DNA of 64,000 nucleotides from Neckera pumila. Its lineage: Eukaryota > Streptophyta > Bryopsida > Hypnales > Neckeraceae. Shown here in pieces: positions 35,456 through 45,010 of the stretch. Each line of letters opens with the position of its first letter. Position 1 is the stretch's first letter. The stretch lies in contig OZ018409.1 in assembly GCA_963969595.1 (NCBI GenBank), positions 46,823,282 through 46,887,281 on the forward strand. The letters are read 5' to 3'. A program made the translations under genes and the position numbers. The notes below the pieces were generated by a model. It searched no databases and was not told where the DNA came from. It worked only from the letters and a program-made list of their open reading frames with translations.

Positions 35456-35780
35456 AGGTCGCTCCTTCAGCGACATGGGGCGACCACGGGTCCATAATTA
35501 CTTCATATAGGGCGCATGTGGCTGAGGGGGCGACCGCGGATCCAGACGGGGCAAACACGGGTGCTAAAGGGGCGACTGCGGGTCCAAAAGGGGCGACTGC
35601 GGGTCCCAAATGTGGCGACCGCGGGTTCAGATGGGCAAGCGCCGGATCCCAATCCAGGCAACCGCGTGTCCCAAAATTGGCGAAGTTGAATCCAAAAGGG
35701 ACAAATTCGGGTCCAACTAGTGCAAACTGGGGTCCTCTGGTGCGACCGCGGATGCGGAATCGGCAACCACGTGTCCCTAC
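35456..35780 (+). repeat. GC-rich array upstream of the hAT start
   Basis: About a dozen units of 21-24 bp around GGGCGACYGCGGGTCC, more diverged toward 35780. It begins ~245 bp upstream of the first hAT coding piece. Composition is abruptly GC-rich compared with the AT-rich DNA after 35790. Together with the array at 26340-26545 it brackets the hAT element. Confidence 0.85.
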
Positions 35781-36039
35781 ATCAAATAATCTACTAATTC
35801 AATGGATTGTTTAGAATGCCAGCATTATTGTAGAAACTTACAATTTTATATAATTCTAAAATCTAGAATCACGTGCACTACTTTTGGCAATTCAAATACC
35901 CTAAACTCTTGTATGTATAAAAGTTATAATCCTTTTTGGAGCTTTAAGAAACTTGGTTTATCTTAGTCACAAAGACAACTTCCTAATTAGAATTGTTATA
36001 ATTCAAATGTCATATCTATAAATTAATGTAGCCATCTTG

Positions 36040-36694
36040 AAATTGTACCCCCTAAAGGCCCAAAAGCTATTTCAGCCTCTCAAAATTTATTCGAAATTGA
36101 ATATGAAGTCAATACACTAATCATTTGTATCCATATAAAAAAAATTGTAGTCAAACAAACTCTTTGCAGACATGTTAGAGATCACATAAGAAAAGAAAAC
36201 ACAAGAATATTCTTTAGAAATTGAAAGATTAAAATATTTAAACATGAGGGTATTAAAACTATAAAAATATTTTGATCTACTTTTTTGATGTCAACTCTTT
36301 GAAGAATTGAAGTTTGTCACCCAACAATTAGAGGTTATATGGCCTAGTATGGGTAACCCCAATCAATTTACAATTTTCCAAAATCTTCCCAACAAATTTT
36401 GAAATAGATTCCTAGTGTAAATTTTTCTCAAAGACCTTGTGTATTTGAGGCTCATTTTCAAGAGACTACTATTGTGCGGGCAATGAAGATTGCACTGGAA
36501 ATACTCGCACAAAATCTTGAATACATATACCATAGTCACTCATTTTTTCAATCAGGTTTAGGATGCTACAACTGAACTTCACAAAGAGATCTCGAAAAAT
36601 ATATAATGCTAAAAATAGAAGTCTAGTTGGATTTTATTTAACTTCAAAATACCCTTGACACCACTTCTGGGTGCCACGGACATTTAGTGGTTAA
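36040..36694. repeat. X-family repeat, copy 1
   Basis: Left end CCCCTAAAGGCCCAAAAGC with a downstream CAGCCTCT; right end CATTTAGTGG-TTAA, which abuts copy B of the TTAA family and shares its TTAA. The internal sequence (GTATTTGAGGCTCATTTTCAAGAG near 36441) recurs at 59390 and, inverted, at 40545 and 53225. Non-coding. Confidence 0.6.
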
Positions 36695-37637
36695 CCCCTA
36701 AAGGACCAAACATTTTTTTTTGGCAACATAGCGATTTTGGGCCACTCACTACAAATGGAATTTTTTCTTTCCTCTTCAAAATCTGAACACAAAATGTATC
36801 CGAGGAGTAGTTTTGAGCCCCAACAATTATCATAACATTTGAAAACAAGGGTAAAAAGTTATTGCATAATATTTAGTTTTATTTGATCTTTAGGCAACCC
36901 AAGCCTCGGCCAGCAAAAATGATTATCTAAAAACCACTTTCTTTAAAAATAAAAATTTGAAATAGGTTCTTAAGATTTATATGTACGCGGAAAGCTTTGA
37001 ATCATTCTATATTGATCAATGAGCCAAAACTTATGAGGATTCCTAGTTAGAGGGTAGTTATAGAATCCCTACTTAAAAAATAGGTGAAGTCATTTATTTC
37101 ACTCAATTTTCTATATTTAAAAAAAAAAAATAGAATCATTGGGTGTAGATTATTTATTTTTACATTATAACTGTTGGGATTGGCATTTTTCCATTCCGTA
37201 ATAGAATTCCTTACAATTTAGTATTTTGAATCATTCTCTATTGTTGGCTACTTACTAATTTTTTCGTAGATGCTGTACAATTCGAAATGATCTTAAATTT
37301 TTCAAGCATGTAGCCAACTTGCCTTCAAAAATGAATCTAAAGAGTTACCACCATTTTGGACATTTCTTCATTCAAATGTGATCCTAGGAAGCGCAGTTGC
37401 ACGATTTCTCATAGGGACAAAAAAAAAATTTCGTCAATTCGAACGCAATTATATTGCAATTTACATGGTGGAAAATTTTGAAATTATTTGCACATCTTCT
37501 CAAACCATTTTACTATGATATCCTACGGTCATATGTGTCCAAAAATGTTTTTTTCCCAAAATTTAGTACTTGTACTAGAAATGACAATTTCGGAGTAATT
37601 TTGATGAAAACATAGTTACAAACCTTTAGGGGTTCAA
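36691..37637 (+). mobile_element. TTAA-ended element, copy B (older)
   Basis: Left end TTAACCCCTAAAGGACC is intact. The right end is degenerate (CCTTTAGGGG-TTCAAG). The interior follows copy A near the right end (AGAAATGACAATTT...GATGAAAACAT). It has no coding capacity. Confidence 0.7.
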
Positions 37638-37639
37638 GT

Positions 37640-38156
37640 TACAGGGCATTGGATGGACACCCCTATAAATCTGTGGCTTCTCAAAATGCATTTCTAAATT
37701 CTAATGTCCTATATTTTGGGCTAATTGCACACCACCTTTCATACAATCACTATGAATGCCATAAAATAATATCTTTGCAAATAATATTAAACCCGTTCAA
37801 ATATGGAAGGGCCTTTGCATGTTTTTTTATCTAATGATTGTATTTAGGGATTTCAAATACTTTATTCATAAATTGAAGGACTTCCATGGGCTCTATATTA
37901 CTCATAATATCATATAAATAAATTGACAGAAATTCATGAATACAGTAATGACATCATTTACAAGAAAATACATTTTTATTCATGAAAGATCAACACAGAT
38001 TTGACATACTTTTGGTCAAATGAATGTCCAAAATTCATACCAAAATTTTATATATACACACGTTTAGAAATAACATAGTCATACAAAAATCTACCACCCT
38101 AATCAAGCAACGTCCATGTAGAGTTTGTAGACTTTATCTACCACTTTCTTCATTGC
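37640..38156. other. No gene recognised
   Basis: AT-rich spacer downstream of the 531-codon ORF. It presumably holds that ORF's 3' UTR; the A/T-rich stretch at 37920-38060 has several poly(A)-like motifs, none decisive. Confidence 0.4.
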
Positions 38157-39752
38157 TCATTCATGTGCTCTTTCGCTGCCTTCTCCTTGAAGACCTGCTC
38201 TTGTGCGGGCCATCTCCTTCAAGACCTGCTCTTCCTCAACTTGCCACCGTTTGAAAGAATTTGGAACCATCCTCTTGTTCTTGATAAAAAAAGGCTTGAA
38301 CATTTTGTTAAATGAAATGTATTGCTTCTTCCATTTAATGCTCTTTTCATATTCTGCTTCCAACATCTTCAAAGAATCCCACATTTCTTTCAATTCAGCG
38401 AATTCTGATGGAGACATCTGTTGTTGCCCATCCACACACGCCACATCAAACTCCAAAGTCCTGGCAAGGGAGGCTTTATCTTTCATAGAATGGAGGTGAT
38501 TCAACCTAGATTGAGCTACCTCCAAACTTTGCCTTTCGTCATTGCCCCGAATCTCTTCCATCCTACACTTTTCCATTATTTTGTGTAGTTCTTTCTTTCT
38601 GACTTGCTTTGGATTGGAACTTGATCCTCCATCTTGCCCTTTATTGAGTGTTAGATAGAACTCTTCCAACCTGGCCATCTCTTGTTGTTGAACAGCAAAA
38701 CGAGTGAAGCCAGCACCTATTAGTTCTTGTAAACTGTGCACGTTGTCAGTCTCAATATCCTTTGTGGTCTTGTCCAGTAGAATCTGACACTCCATATTTA
38801 TTTCTTCTATTTGAGCAAGAAGATCCTTCAATTGCGCCTTGTACTTTTCCTTCATTGATTTCTTGCTAGGCTCATTGTATACCAATTCATCTGGTTCTCT
38901 ATGGGGAACTACCTCTGGAATCCAATCATCAACTTCATCCTCATGCCACTTTAACATTAAGAGCGACGTGGGCTCCAGTTCAATCTCGAAATAGAAATCA
39001 TCCTGAGCCATTTCTCTCAAGCGTGCTTCCACATGTTGCTTCGCTTCATGAGTTAAGAGATGAGAGACATGCATTGATTCCACCGTTGCAAGAGGTTCCA
39101 CGTCCATGGGAACGTCCCTTCTTACATTCTCTCCTTCACATACTACCAATGCTGTATTTTTGTCCAATGTTGTTTCTTCCATTGGAGAAATGGGATCCAG
39201 AGTATCTTCCTTCATCAAGTCGTCAGAGCTTGACCAAACGTAGTCTTCATCTGCCGCTCCTTCTACAATGTGCTTCTTAGGCCCCAATCCATCTCGTGGA
39301 TTAATTGAAAGGGGTGCCCTCGGAATGTCTTTGGTAGTTGGTATGACCAGCTTCTTCGATGCCTTCATGCTACGCCAATCCACCGTTCGTTCCAACATCA
39401 ATTTTGCATACACCATTTGGCAAATGCCCAATGAAACTTCACTCCGTATTACTTTGTCCGTTCTGTACAACCATCGGTGCACTTCGATACATCGTTGTAC
39501 AAATGCATCATCCTTGCAATAATGAAGATTTGCAAGGTTTTGATTCAAATGAATCTTGTGCCGATAGTAAGGAAAAAATTTGTCGATGTGGCACCATCCC
39601 AGAAATGTCTTGCACATTGGCAAGGTCCAATCTCCTTCCACAGCGCGCCATCCATGAAATGCCTTGCTCCCAAGGTCAAGTAGGACTCGTCGATTTCTGT
39701 CGTGGCGATCCCCTTTCTTCTTTGTCTTCTTCACTTTTTGAGGGGCCATCAC
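38157..39752 (-). CDS. Unknown 531-aa coiled-coil protein
   Basis: A single uninterrupted frame from ATG 39752, which is notable among broken neighbours. The N-terminus is basic (MMAPQKVKKTKKKGDRHDRN). A possible globular part (~30-150) contains WTLPMCKTFLGWCHIDKFFP and YYRHKIHLNQNLANLHYC with several Cys and His. An acidic middle (~170-300) follows. From about 300 to 500 heptad-rich helices suggest coiled coil (MKEKYKAQLKDLLAQIEEIN). I do not recognise the family. A GC-rich array lies ~340 bp upstream, as for other element-borne ORFs here, so it may be a mobile-element cargo or accessory gene and not a host gene. Confidence 0.55.
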   Translation of the reverse strand: MMAPQKVKKTKKKGDRHDRNRRVLLDLGSKAFHGWRAVEGDWTLPMCKTFLGWCHIDKFFPYYRHKIHLNQNLANLHYCKDDAFVQRCIEVHRWLYRTDKVIRSEVSLGICQMVYAKLMLERTVDWRSMKASKKLVIPTTKDIPRAPLSINPRDGLGPKKHIVEGAADEDYVWSSSDDLMKEDTLDPISPMEETTLDKNTALVVCEGENVRRDVPMDVEPLATVESMHVSHLLTHEAKQHVEARLREMAQDDFYFEIELEPTSLLMLKWHEDEVDDWIPEVVPHREPDELVYNEPSKKSMKEKYKAQLKDLLAQIEEINMECQILLDKTTKDIETDNVHSLQELIGAGFTRFAVQQQEMARLEEFYLTLNKGQDGGSSSNPKQVRKKELHKIMEKCRMEEIRGNDERQSLEVAQSRLNHLHSMKDKASLARTLEFDVACVDGQQQMSPSEFAELKEMWDSLKMLEAEYEKSIKWKKQYISFNKMFKPFFIKNKRMVPNSFKRWQVEEEQVLKEMARTRAGLQGEGSERAHE

Positions 39753-40089
39753 GGAAGATTACGATAGAAATGAAGTTTGCTGAAATCTAACAAAGAGCTA
39801 CACTATGCGAAAGGTGTATCTGCAACTCTTTATTATATTCACACGTGCCCTAAATGCAATTTCAGCAATTACATCAACACTTGTGCATTCACAATATGCA
39901 AACAAGCGTATTTTACAGAATAATCTAAATGTCTACAGTGCGTGTGGGTACCTAGACGGTGGTGTAAAGGGTGAAGACCCAAATTTCTAGCACACAAGCA
40001 CGCATCTAGACGCTGCAAGGCGGATGGAAGACAGCGCAGTGCTAGAAATGATGAGGAAAATAGGCAGAACTACTTTTAATACCCAAAAT

Positions 40090-40230
40090 CGCCTTGGGCG
40101 AGTGCAAGGGTTAGGGCAACCGCGGGTCCTAGGCGCGCGTGCGAGTAAGGGCGACCGCGGATCTTCAGCAATTGCAGGTCAGGAAGGGGCGACCGCGGGT
40201 CAAGATAGGGCGACCGCGAGTCAGGAAATA
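40090..40230 (+). repeat. GC-rich array upstream of the 531-aa ORF
   Basis: Five or six units of the GGGCGACCGCGGGTC type (clear at ~40115, 40148, 40187, 40208) at irregular 20-38 bp spacing. It ends at a change to AT-rich DNA at ~40240. Confidence 0.8.
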
Positions 40231-40289
40231 TGACCAATCCCACCATGTACATAGGAGGGAATCCATTTGAATTCAAACTTTCCAAATCT

Positions 40290-40626
40290 CCCCCAAAAAA
40301 CTATACAACCAACCCTTAATTGCCCAAGGCACCAAAATCTGGTGTTTGCCATACAAAGAAGTTAAATAAAACTTAACCAAGTTTAAACTTTTAGTATATT
40401 TATATTTTTGGAAAGATTATTCAAAAATTCTAGTTACAGTATCATAAGTCCGATTTTGAAAATAAATGATAGTGATTTTTCTATTTTCGTTTTTGTGCAA
40501 GGGTATCCATTGCATTCTTGACTTCACATACTATTGGGTGCTCTTGTAAATGACCCTCAAATACACTAGGACCTGAAGGAAAAAATCACATTTAGAAATC
40601 ATTTAAACAAACTGCAGAATTCATTT
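40290..40626. repeat. X-family repeat, copy 5, cut by LTR L5
   Basis: Matches 53040-53290 in order: AAATAAATGATAGTGATTTT, then GTGCAAGGGTATNCATTGCA, CTCTTGTAAATGA, AAAAAATCACATT. The match ends exactly at 40626 where L5 begins, so L5 inserted into or next to this repeat. Confidence 0.65.
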
Positions 40627-42568
40627 TTGTCGTACGCGCAATCTAGGCGTAAGTATCCTTAACACAAAAAAATGTGCCAAGATAACACGAAATATCGTCC
40701 TAGGGAATTTCCGGATTCTATGTAGTATGTTCTAGCTATTTGGCTTTTCTATCTTTCTTTTCTTCTCACTTACTTACTCTCTTTCCGGTTTCCTTCACAA
40801 TCCGGATCATAAACTATCCGGAATCCGGTTTACGTCTCTGCTTCCAATCCGGTTTTCTATACCTCTGTTTTACCATCAGAGGGTCCACTATTGGTCTTGT
40901 AGAGGGGTAGGGACTCACCACTCGTTGTTCTCCTACAATTCTAACAAACACAAATCAAAACACCCAAGTACTCAAAGGGTTGTAGCAAGACGAGAAGATC
41001 CGGATCCTCACAGCTCCCGGATGGTAATTCCAGAAAGCAGGTCACTCAGGAATACTTTACTCTCCCTAACTACAACGACAGATCTCAGAGTTAAGTATAA
41101 GGGAGTGTGATCTTTCTAGAGGTTGAATGAATTCTAAGGTTGGCAGATCTTCCGGACAGGTGGGAACTTCCTTGGGCGGGTGCTTACCTCCGCACGGCTT
41201 GACAACCGGACTCGCTTCCCCGCTACGCAAATCCGGACTATTCTAGTAGTAATTTAAAGACACAGTGCGCAGCTCCTAAGTCAACAATCCAACAACATTA
41301 CAATAGTACACTCTTGACGTAGACCGTATTCTCCTAAATCCGGATTCCTCCTCACCCGTCCTTTCCTTCCAATACCCAGACCACAAGTCCACGCAATCCG
41401 GATACACTGATAAAGCCAAACTGCATACCCGAGGGTTTAGATTTCGAAAAGGGAATGAAATACAAATGAATATCAACTAGGATGGAATGAGAGGCAACTA
41501 ACTTGCCCGCCCTTAAAAACCCACATCAAAACCAAAGTCAACAACCTAAAAACAACAAAGGGCAGCCCAAAACCAGGGCAACCTCACACACACACCAAGG
41601 AAATCTCGATTTAACCGGAAAGTCCTTATCCCTAAACTTCCAGAACCCGGGCCCACGCTAGGATTCTGGTTCCGGATCTAACTAACTAAATTCTAATCCA
41701 CCTCCAGAAGTAGTCCCCTTTGAACTACTTGGTCATCCGAGACTTCTTTGAACTCCCGGCTCCCTGCTTGGTTGTCGATTTACCGGAACCCTTGGCTGGC
41801 GTCATCTTGGCAGCTCGAGGCGAATTCTGCAGGGTCGCAGGAGACGTCTCCTCTTCATCCGTATCCTCCTCAGAATCAGTAGCGGATTCAAACTCACCGG
41901 ATTTAGAGTCCTTGATCTCTTGCTTCGCTGGCTTCTTACCTTCTGGCTTCTACTTCTCCGACTTCCGGAGTTTGAGTTGCTTCCCAGGTTCTACCACCTC
42001 CAGTTCTTCTTCCGGATACGAGAATTCGACCTCCACTATTTCCGTCTTCGTGTTCTTCCGAGTTTCTGGCTTGAGTTCCGGTCTCGCCTCTGGAGCCGGA
42101 TCTCCCAGATCGATCAATTGCGTCCCCCGTGCTGGTGATGGCTCCGCCATGTGAGGGAATTTCTCCGGATGCTCCCTTGCCGGATTTATCGTTCCCATAC
42201 CTTCTAAGAGGTCCCTCCGGATTGGCAATCTTTGCCCTGTCTTTCCGGATCCTGCCGGAGACTGTGAGGAAGGACTAAAAGTACTCACTGTTCCCCACTT
42301 CTGGAATTGACCCGAGGAAGGTACCTGGGGCAGCTTGAAGAGAGACTTAGAGCCCGGGTCTTCTTTTGTTCCGGAAGTTTCGGCTCCGTACTTGATTGGC
42401 GACTCCATGAAGATATCTGGAAGTGGCCCAAACTCGTCCTTGGCCACATCCAGAGGTCTCAACAGCTGCCTCATCTTGTCCAAAACGGTCTTCATCTTGG
42501 CCTCGTAATCGACCAAGACCTGCAATACTCGAGATCCGGTGACGATGCCGTCGGTATCGAGTTTCTTC
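40627..42568 (-). mobile_element. Giant LTR fragment L5 (subfamily B), reverse
   Basis: Starts TGTCGTACGCGCAATC and follows L4 and L1 to GAGTTTCTTC at about 42567, where it changes without warning into an 11 bp satellite. The promoter half and the N-terminal half of the LTR ORF are missing. Confidence 0.85.
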
Positions 42569-42570
42569 AA
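41720..42570 (-). pseudogene. LTR-encoded ORF, L5 copy, C-terminal part
   Basis: Minus strand: GSRVLQVLVDYEAKMKTVLD and the downstream region homologous to the L1 and L4 tails. A stop near 41950 separates the last ~75 codons, which end in the shared basic C-terminus near 41735. N-terminal part lost at the satellite border. Confidence 0.65.
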
Positions 42571-42571
42571 A

Positions 42572-43215
42572 TTAGTTGCATATTAGTTGCATATTAGTTG
42601 CATACTAGTTGCATATTAATTGCATACTAGTTGCATATTAATTGCATACTAGTTGCATATTAGTTGCATAGTTTAAAAAGTTAGTTGCAAAGTAGTTGCA
42701 TACTAGTTGCATACTTGTTGTATTTTGGTTAAAAAATTAGTATGCAACTAGTTGCACACTAGTTGCATACTAGTTGCATACTTGTTGTATTTAGGTTAAA
42801 AAATTAATTGCAAACTAGTTGCATACTAGCTGTATTTAGGTTAAAAAATTAGTTGCAAACTAGTTGCATACTAGTTGTATTTAGGTTAAAAAATCAGTTG
42901 CAAACTAGTTGCATACTAATTGTATTTAGGTTAAAAAATCAGTTGCAAACTAGTTGCACACTAGTTGCAAATATATACCAAAATGAGTTGCACGCTAGTT
43001 GCAAGTAGGTGCAGAAGTAGTTGCATACTAATTGTATGATAGTAGCTTATTAGTTGTATAAAGCTTATAACAAGATGAGTTGCATACTAGTTGTTTATTA
43101 GTTGCACATTAGTTGTATAATAATCCTAACTGCATTTGCTACATGAATTGGGTACTAGTTGCATATTAGTTCTAGGTAATCCAAAGAGTTGCATATTAGT
43201 GGCGTACAAGTTGCA
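42572..43215. repeat. Satellite of ~11 bp units (TAGTTGCATAC)
   Basis: Many imperfect units of TAGTTGCATAC/TAGTTGCATAT. From ~42720 a higher-order unit of about 57-60 bp (two or three short units plus TTGTATTTAGGTTAAAAAATYAG) is repeated four to five times. It then degrades toward 43260. It starts exactly at the L5 break. Confidence 0.9.
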
Positions 43216-44060
43216 TACAATTGAAAATAAAAGTTGAAAACTAGTTGCAAAGTTCAAATTTGGTTCAAATACATTAATTACTAAGAAGCGCCATGAGAAG
43301 AGGTGCAGTTATTGAGTTTATTGGTCTCATGGGGCACAGTGTAAATTTATTAGTCTTAGCCGGCAGTGCATACCATGCATACCATGTCAGAAGACTTCGT
43401 GGATGAAATTTCAGACAGTGCTATTCGATAAGTGATATGTTACAACTGCATTTCAACTAGTGCAACTTGTCCACTGCGACTAGCGGCTCTAAATTGTCAC
43501 AAGTCGCAAATGTCCTATACAACTACAAAACTAGTTGCTGTGTGTAGTCGCAAAACCCTTCGTTTTCTTCTAGTGGATGTTGGTGCGAGCGCGAATGTTG
43601 GAGCGACCGCGGGTGTTGCTCGGGGGGTGTAGTCATCGGGCGGATTAGCAAACTATGAGCGAAAAAATGATAGGGTATTTTTTATTCATTTGGGCTAAAA
43701 ATTATAAAAGAGTTTAGAGTACTATAGGGTATAGAATATGGCATTGGATGTCTTTAAAGTACTATAGGGTATGGAATAATAGGCCCCATTAGAAAATGCA
43801 GTAGTACTAAAATAGCCCCCTTTATATTAAATTCTTTGGCCAAATGTCTGAAATTGCTTATTGTACTATAGGAAATATACATCTTAGTTCATGTAAGACT
43901 CTCGGATTCCTACAGTGACTTAACTACTCTTACAACTAAGTGTTATACATTGTACATGGATACATAATTTAGGGTCTGACTACTGTAAGTTACTACGGAG
44001 TATGATTTAATATTACAGAATACAAGATTGTGTAGATCTCGTTTAGGGTACTCAGTGATG
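43216..44060. other. No gene; short GC-rich array relic at 43575-43630
   Basis: Mostly AT-rich. At 43575-43630 two or three units of the GC-rich motif occur (GGAGCGACCGCGGGTGTT), upstream of the large transposase-like ORF. At ~43718-43775 the block AGTACTATAGGGTAT occurs twice. Nothing coding was recognised. Confidence 0.5.
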
Positions 44061-44990
44061 GTTTACTGCGCTTAGGGGTCAGTTCAATCTGGCTCAGTGA
44101 TGGGGTTTTCGGCTTAGGGGTCAGGGCAATCTGGCTCAACTCGGCTTAGGGGTCAGTTCACTTGAAGCCGACCGTTGCGTCTGAGTTTGCAAGGAAGAGG
44201 TTTAGGGTTTGTTCAATTGGTCGGGACTGGGTGCAATCTCCCGACGTGTGCAAGAATCCGGCCGTGGCGTGTGCAAGGACCTGAGTTTGCTGTCGACGAG
44301 GTGGAGGGTTTGTGCAATCAATTTGCTTTGGACGAGGTGGAGGGTTTGTGCAAGGACCTCAGTTTGCTGGATACGGGGTTTACGGTTTGTGCGCCCGTTC
44401 AGTTTCGGGTGTCCCACAGCAGCCCTCGTTACGGTTTGGGGCGGATCTGTGTTGTGCGTGTAGGGTTTACGGTTTGTGCAATCAATTTCATTGGATCTGT
44501 GTTGTGCGTGTAGGGTTTACGGTTTGTGCAATCAATTTCGTTGTTTGGCTACGAGTTTGTGCAATCAATTTTGTTGTTTGGCTACAGTTTGTGCAATCAA
44601 TTTTGTTGTTTGGCTACGGTTGGTTCGTTGGGAGCATCCCCAAGCAGCCCTCGTTACGTTTTGTTGCAAATCCGTCACGGTTTGGTGCAGATCTGTGTTT
44701 TGGTTTTAGGCTTTACGACTTCAGGGTTTGGGGAATTGTTTTTTTTGTGTCTTTTTCTTGCGTGACAGCGTCACATGGTGCCTGGGGTCGCTGCGATCAT
44801 CTTGGCACCTGCTGCTTTGAGGTATTGCTAGTCTCTGAATTGGGCAACGTAGGGTTTTGTATTGCGGTTGTCTTGTGGTCTTCAGGCTCTTGTTAATTTG
44901 TGGTTTACCTTTTAGGGTTTAGGGTGCGTTGCTCTTGCGTTCTGGATCCAGATGTGCTGCGTGGTGTAATGACAGATTCGATTTGTTGAA
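44061..44990 (+). promoter_or_regulatory. Repeat-rich leader of the large transposase-like ORF
   Basis: The composition is G/T-rich, with AGGGTTT (telo-box-like) motifs and direct repeats. TTTGTGCAATCAATTT occurs five times between ~44310 and 44610. GTGTTGTGCGTGTAGGGTTT occurs twice near 44450 and 44500. CAGCCCTCGTTACG occurs twice. It probably holds the promoter and 5' leader of the gene starting at 45011. The frames across it are created by the repeats. Confidence 0.45.
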
Positions 44991-45010
44991 CGCAGGGTTT
45001 AGGGGCGTGG

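Noticed and set aside
42572..43215. Possible CRISPR array in the short repeats
   Set aside because: Eukaryotic nuclear context, 11 bp units without spacers; it is a satellite.
44175..44896. Overlapping ORFs of 112 and 194 codons
   Set aside because: Created by the direct repeats in the leader of the large ORF; the residues simply repeat.
44900..45005. Telomere-type TTTAGGG repeats near the large ORF
   Set aside because: Only isolated single AGGGTTT motifs, as in many plant promoters, not a tandem telomeric tract.
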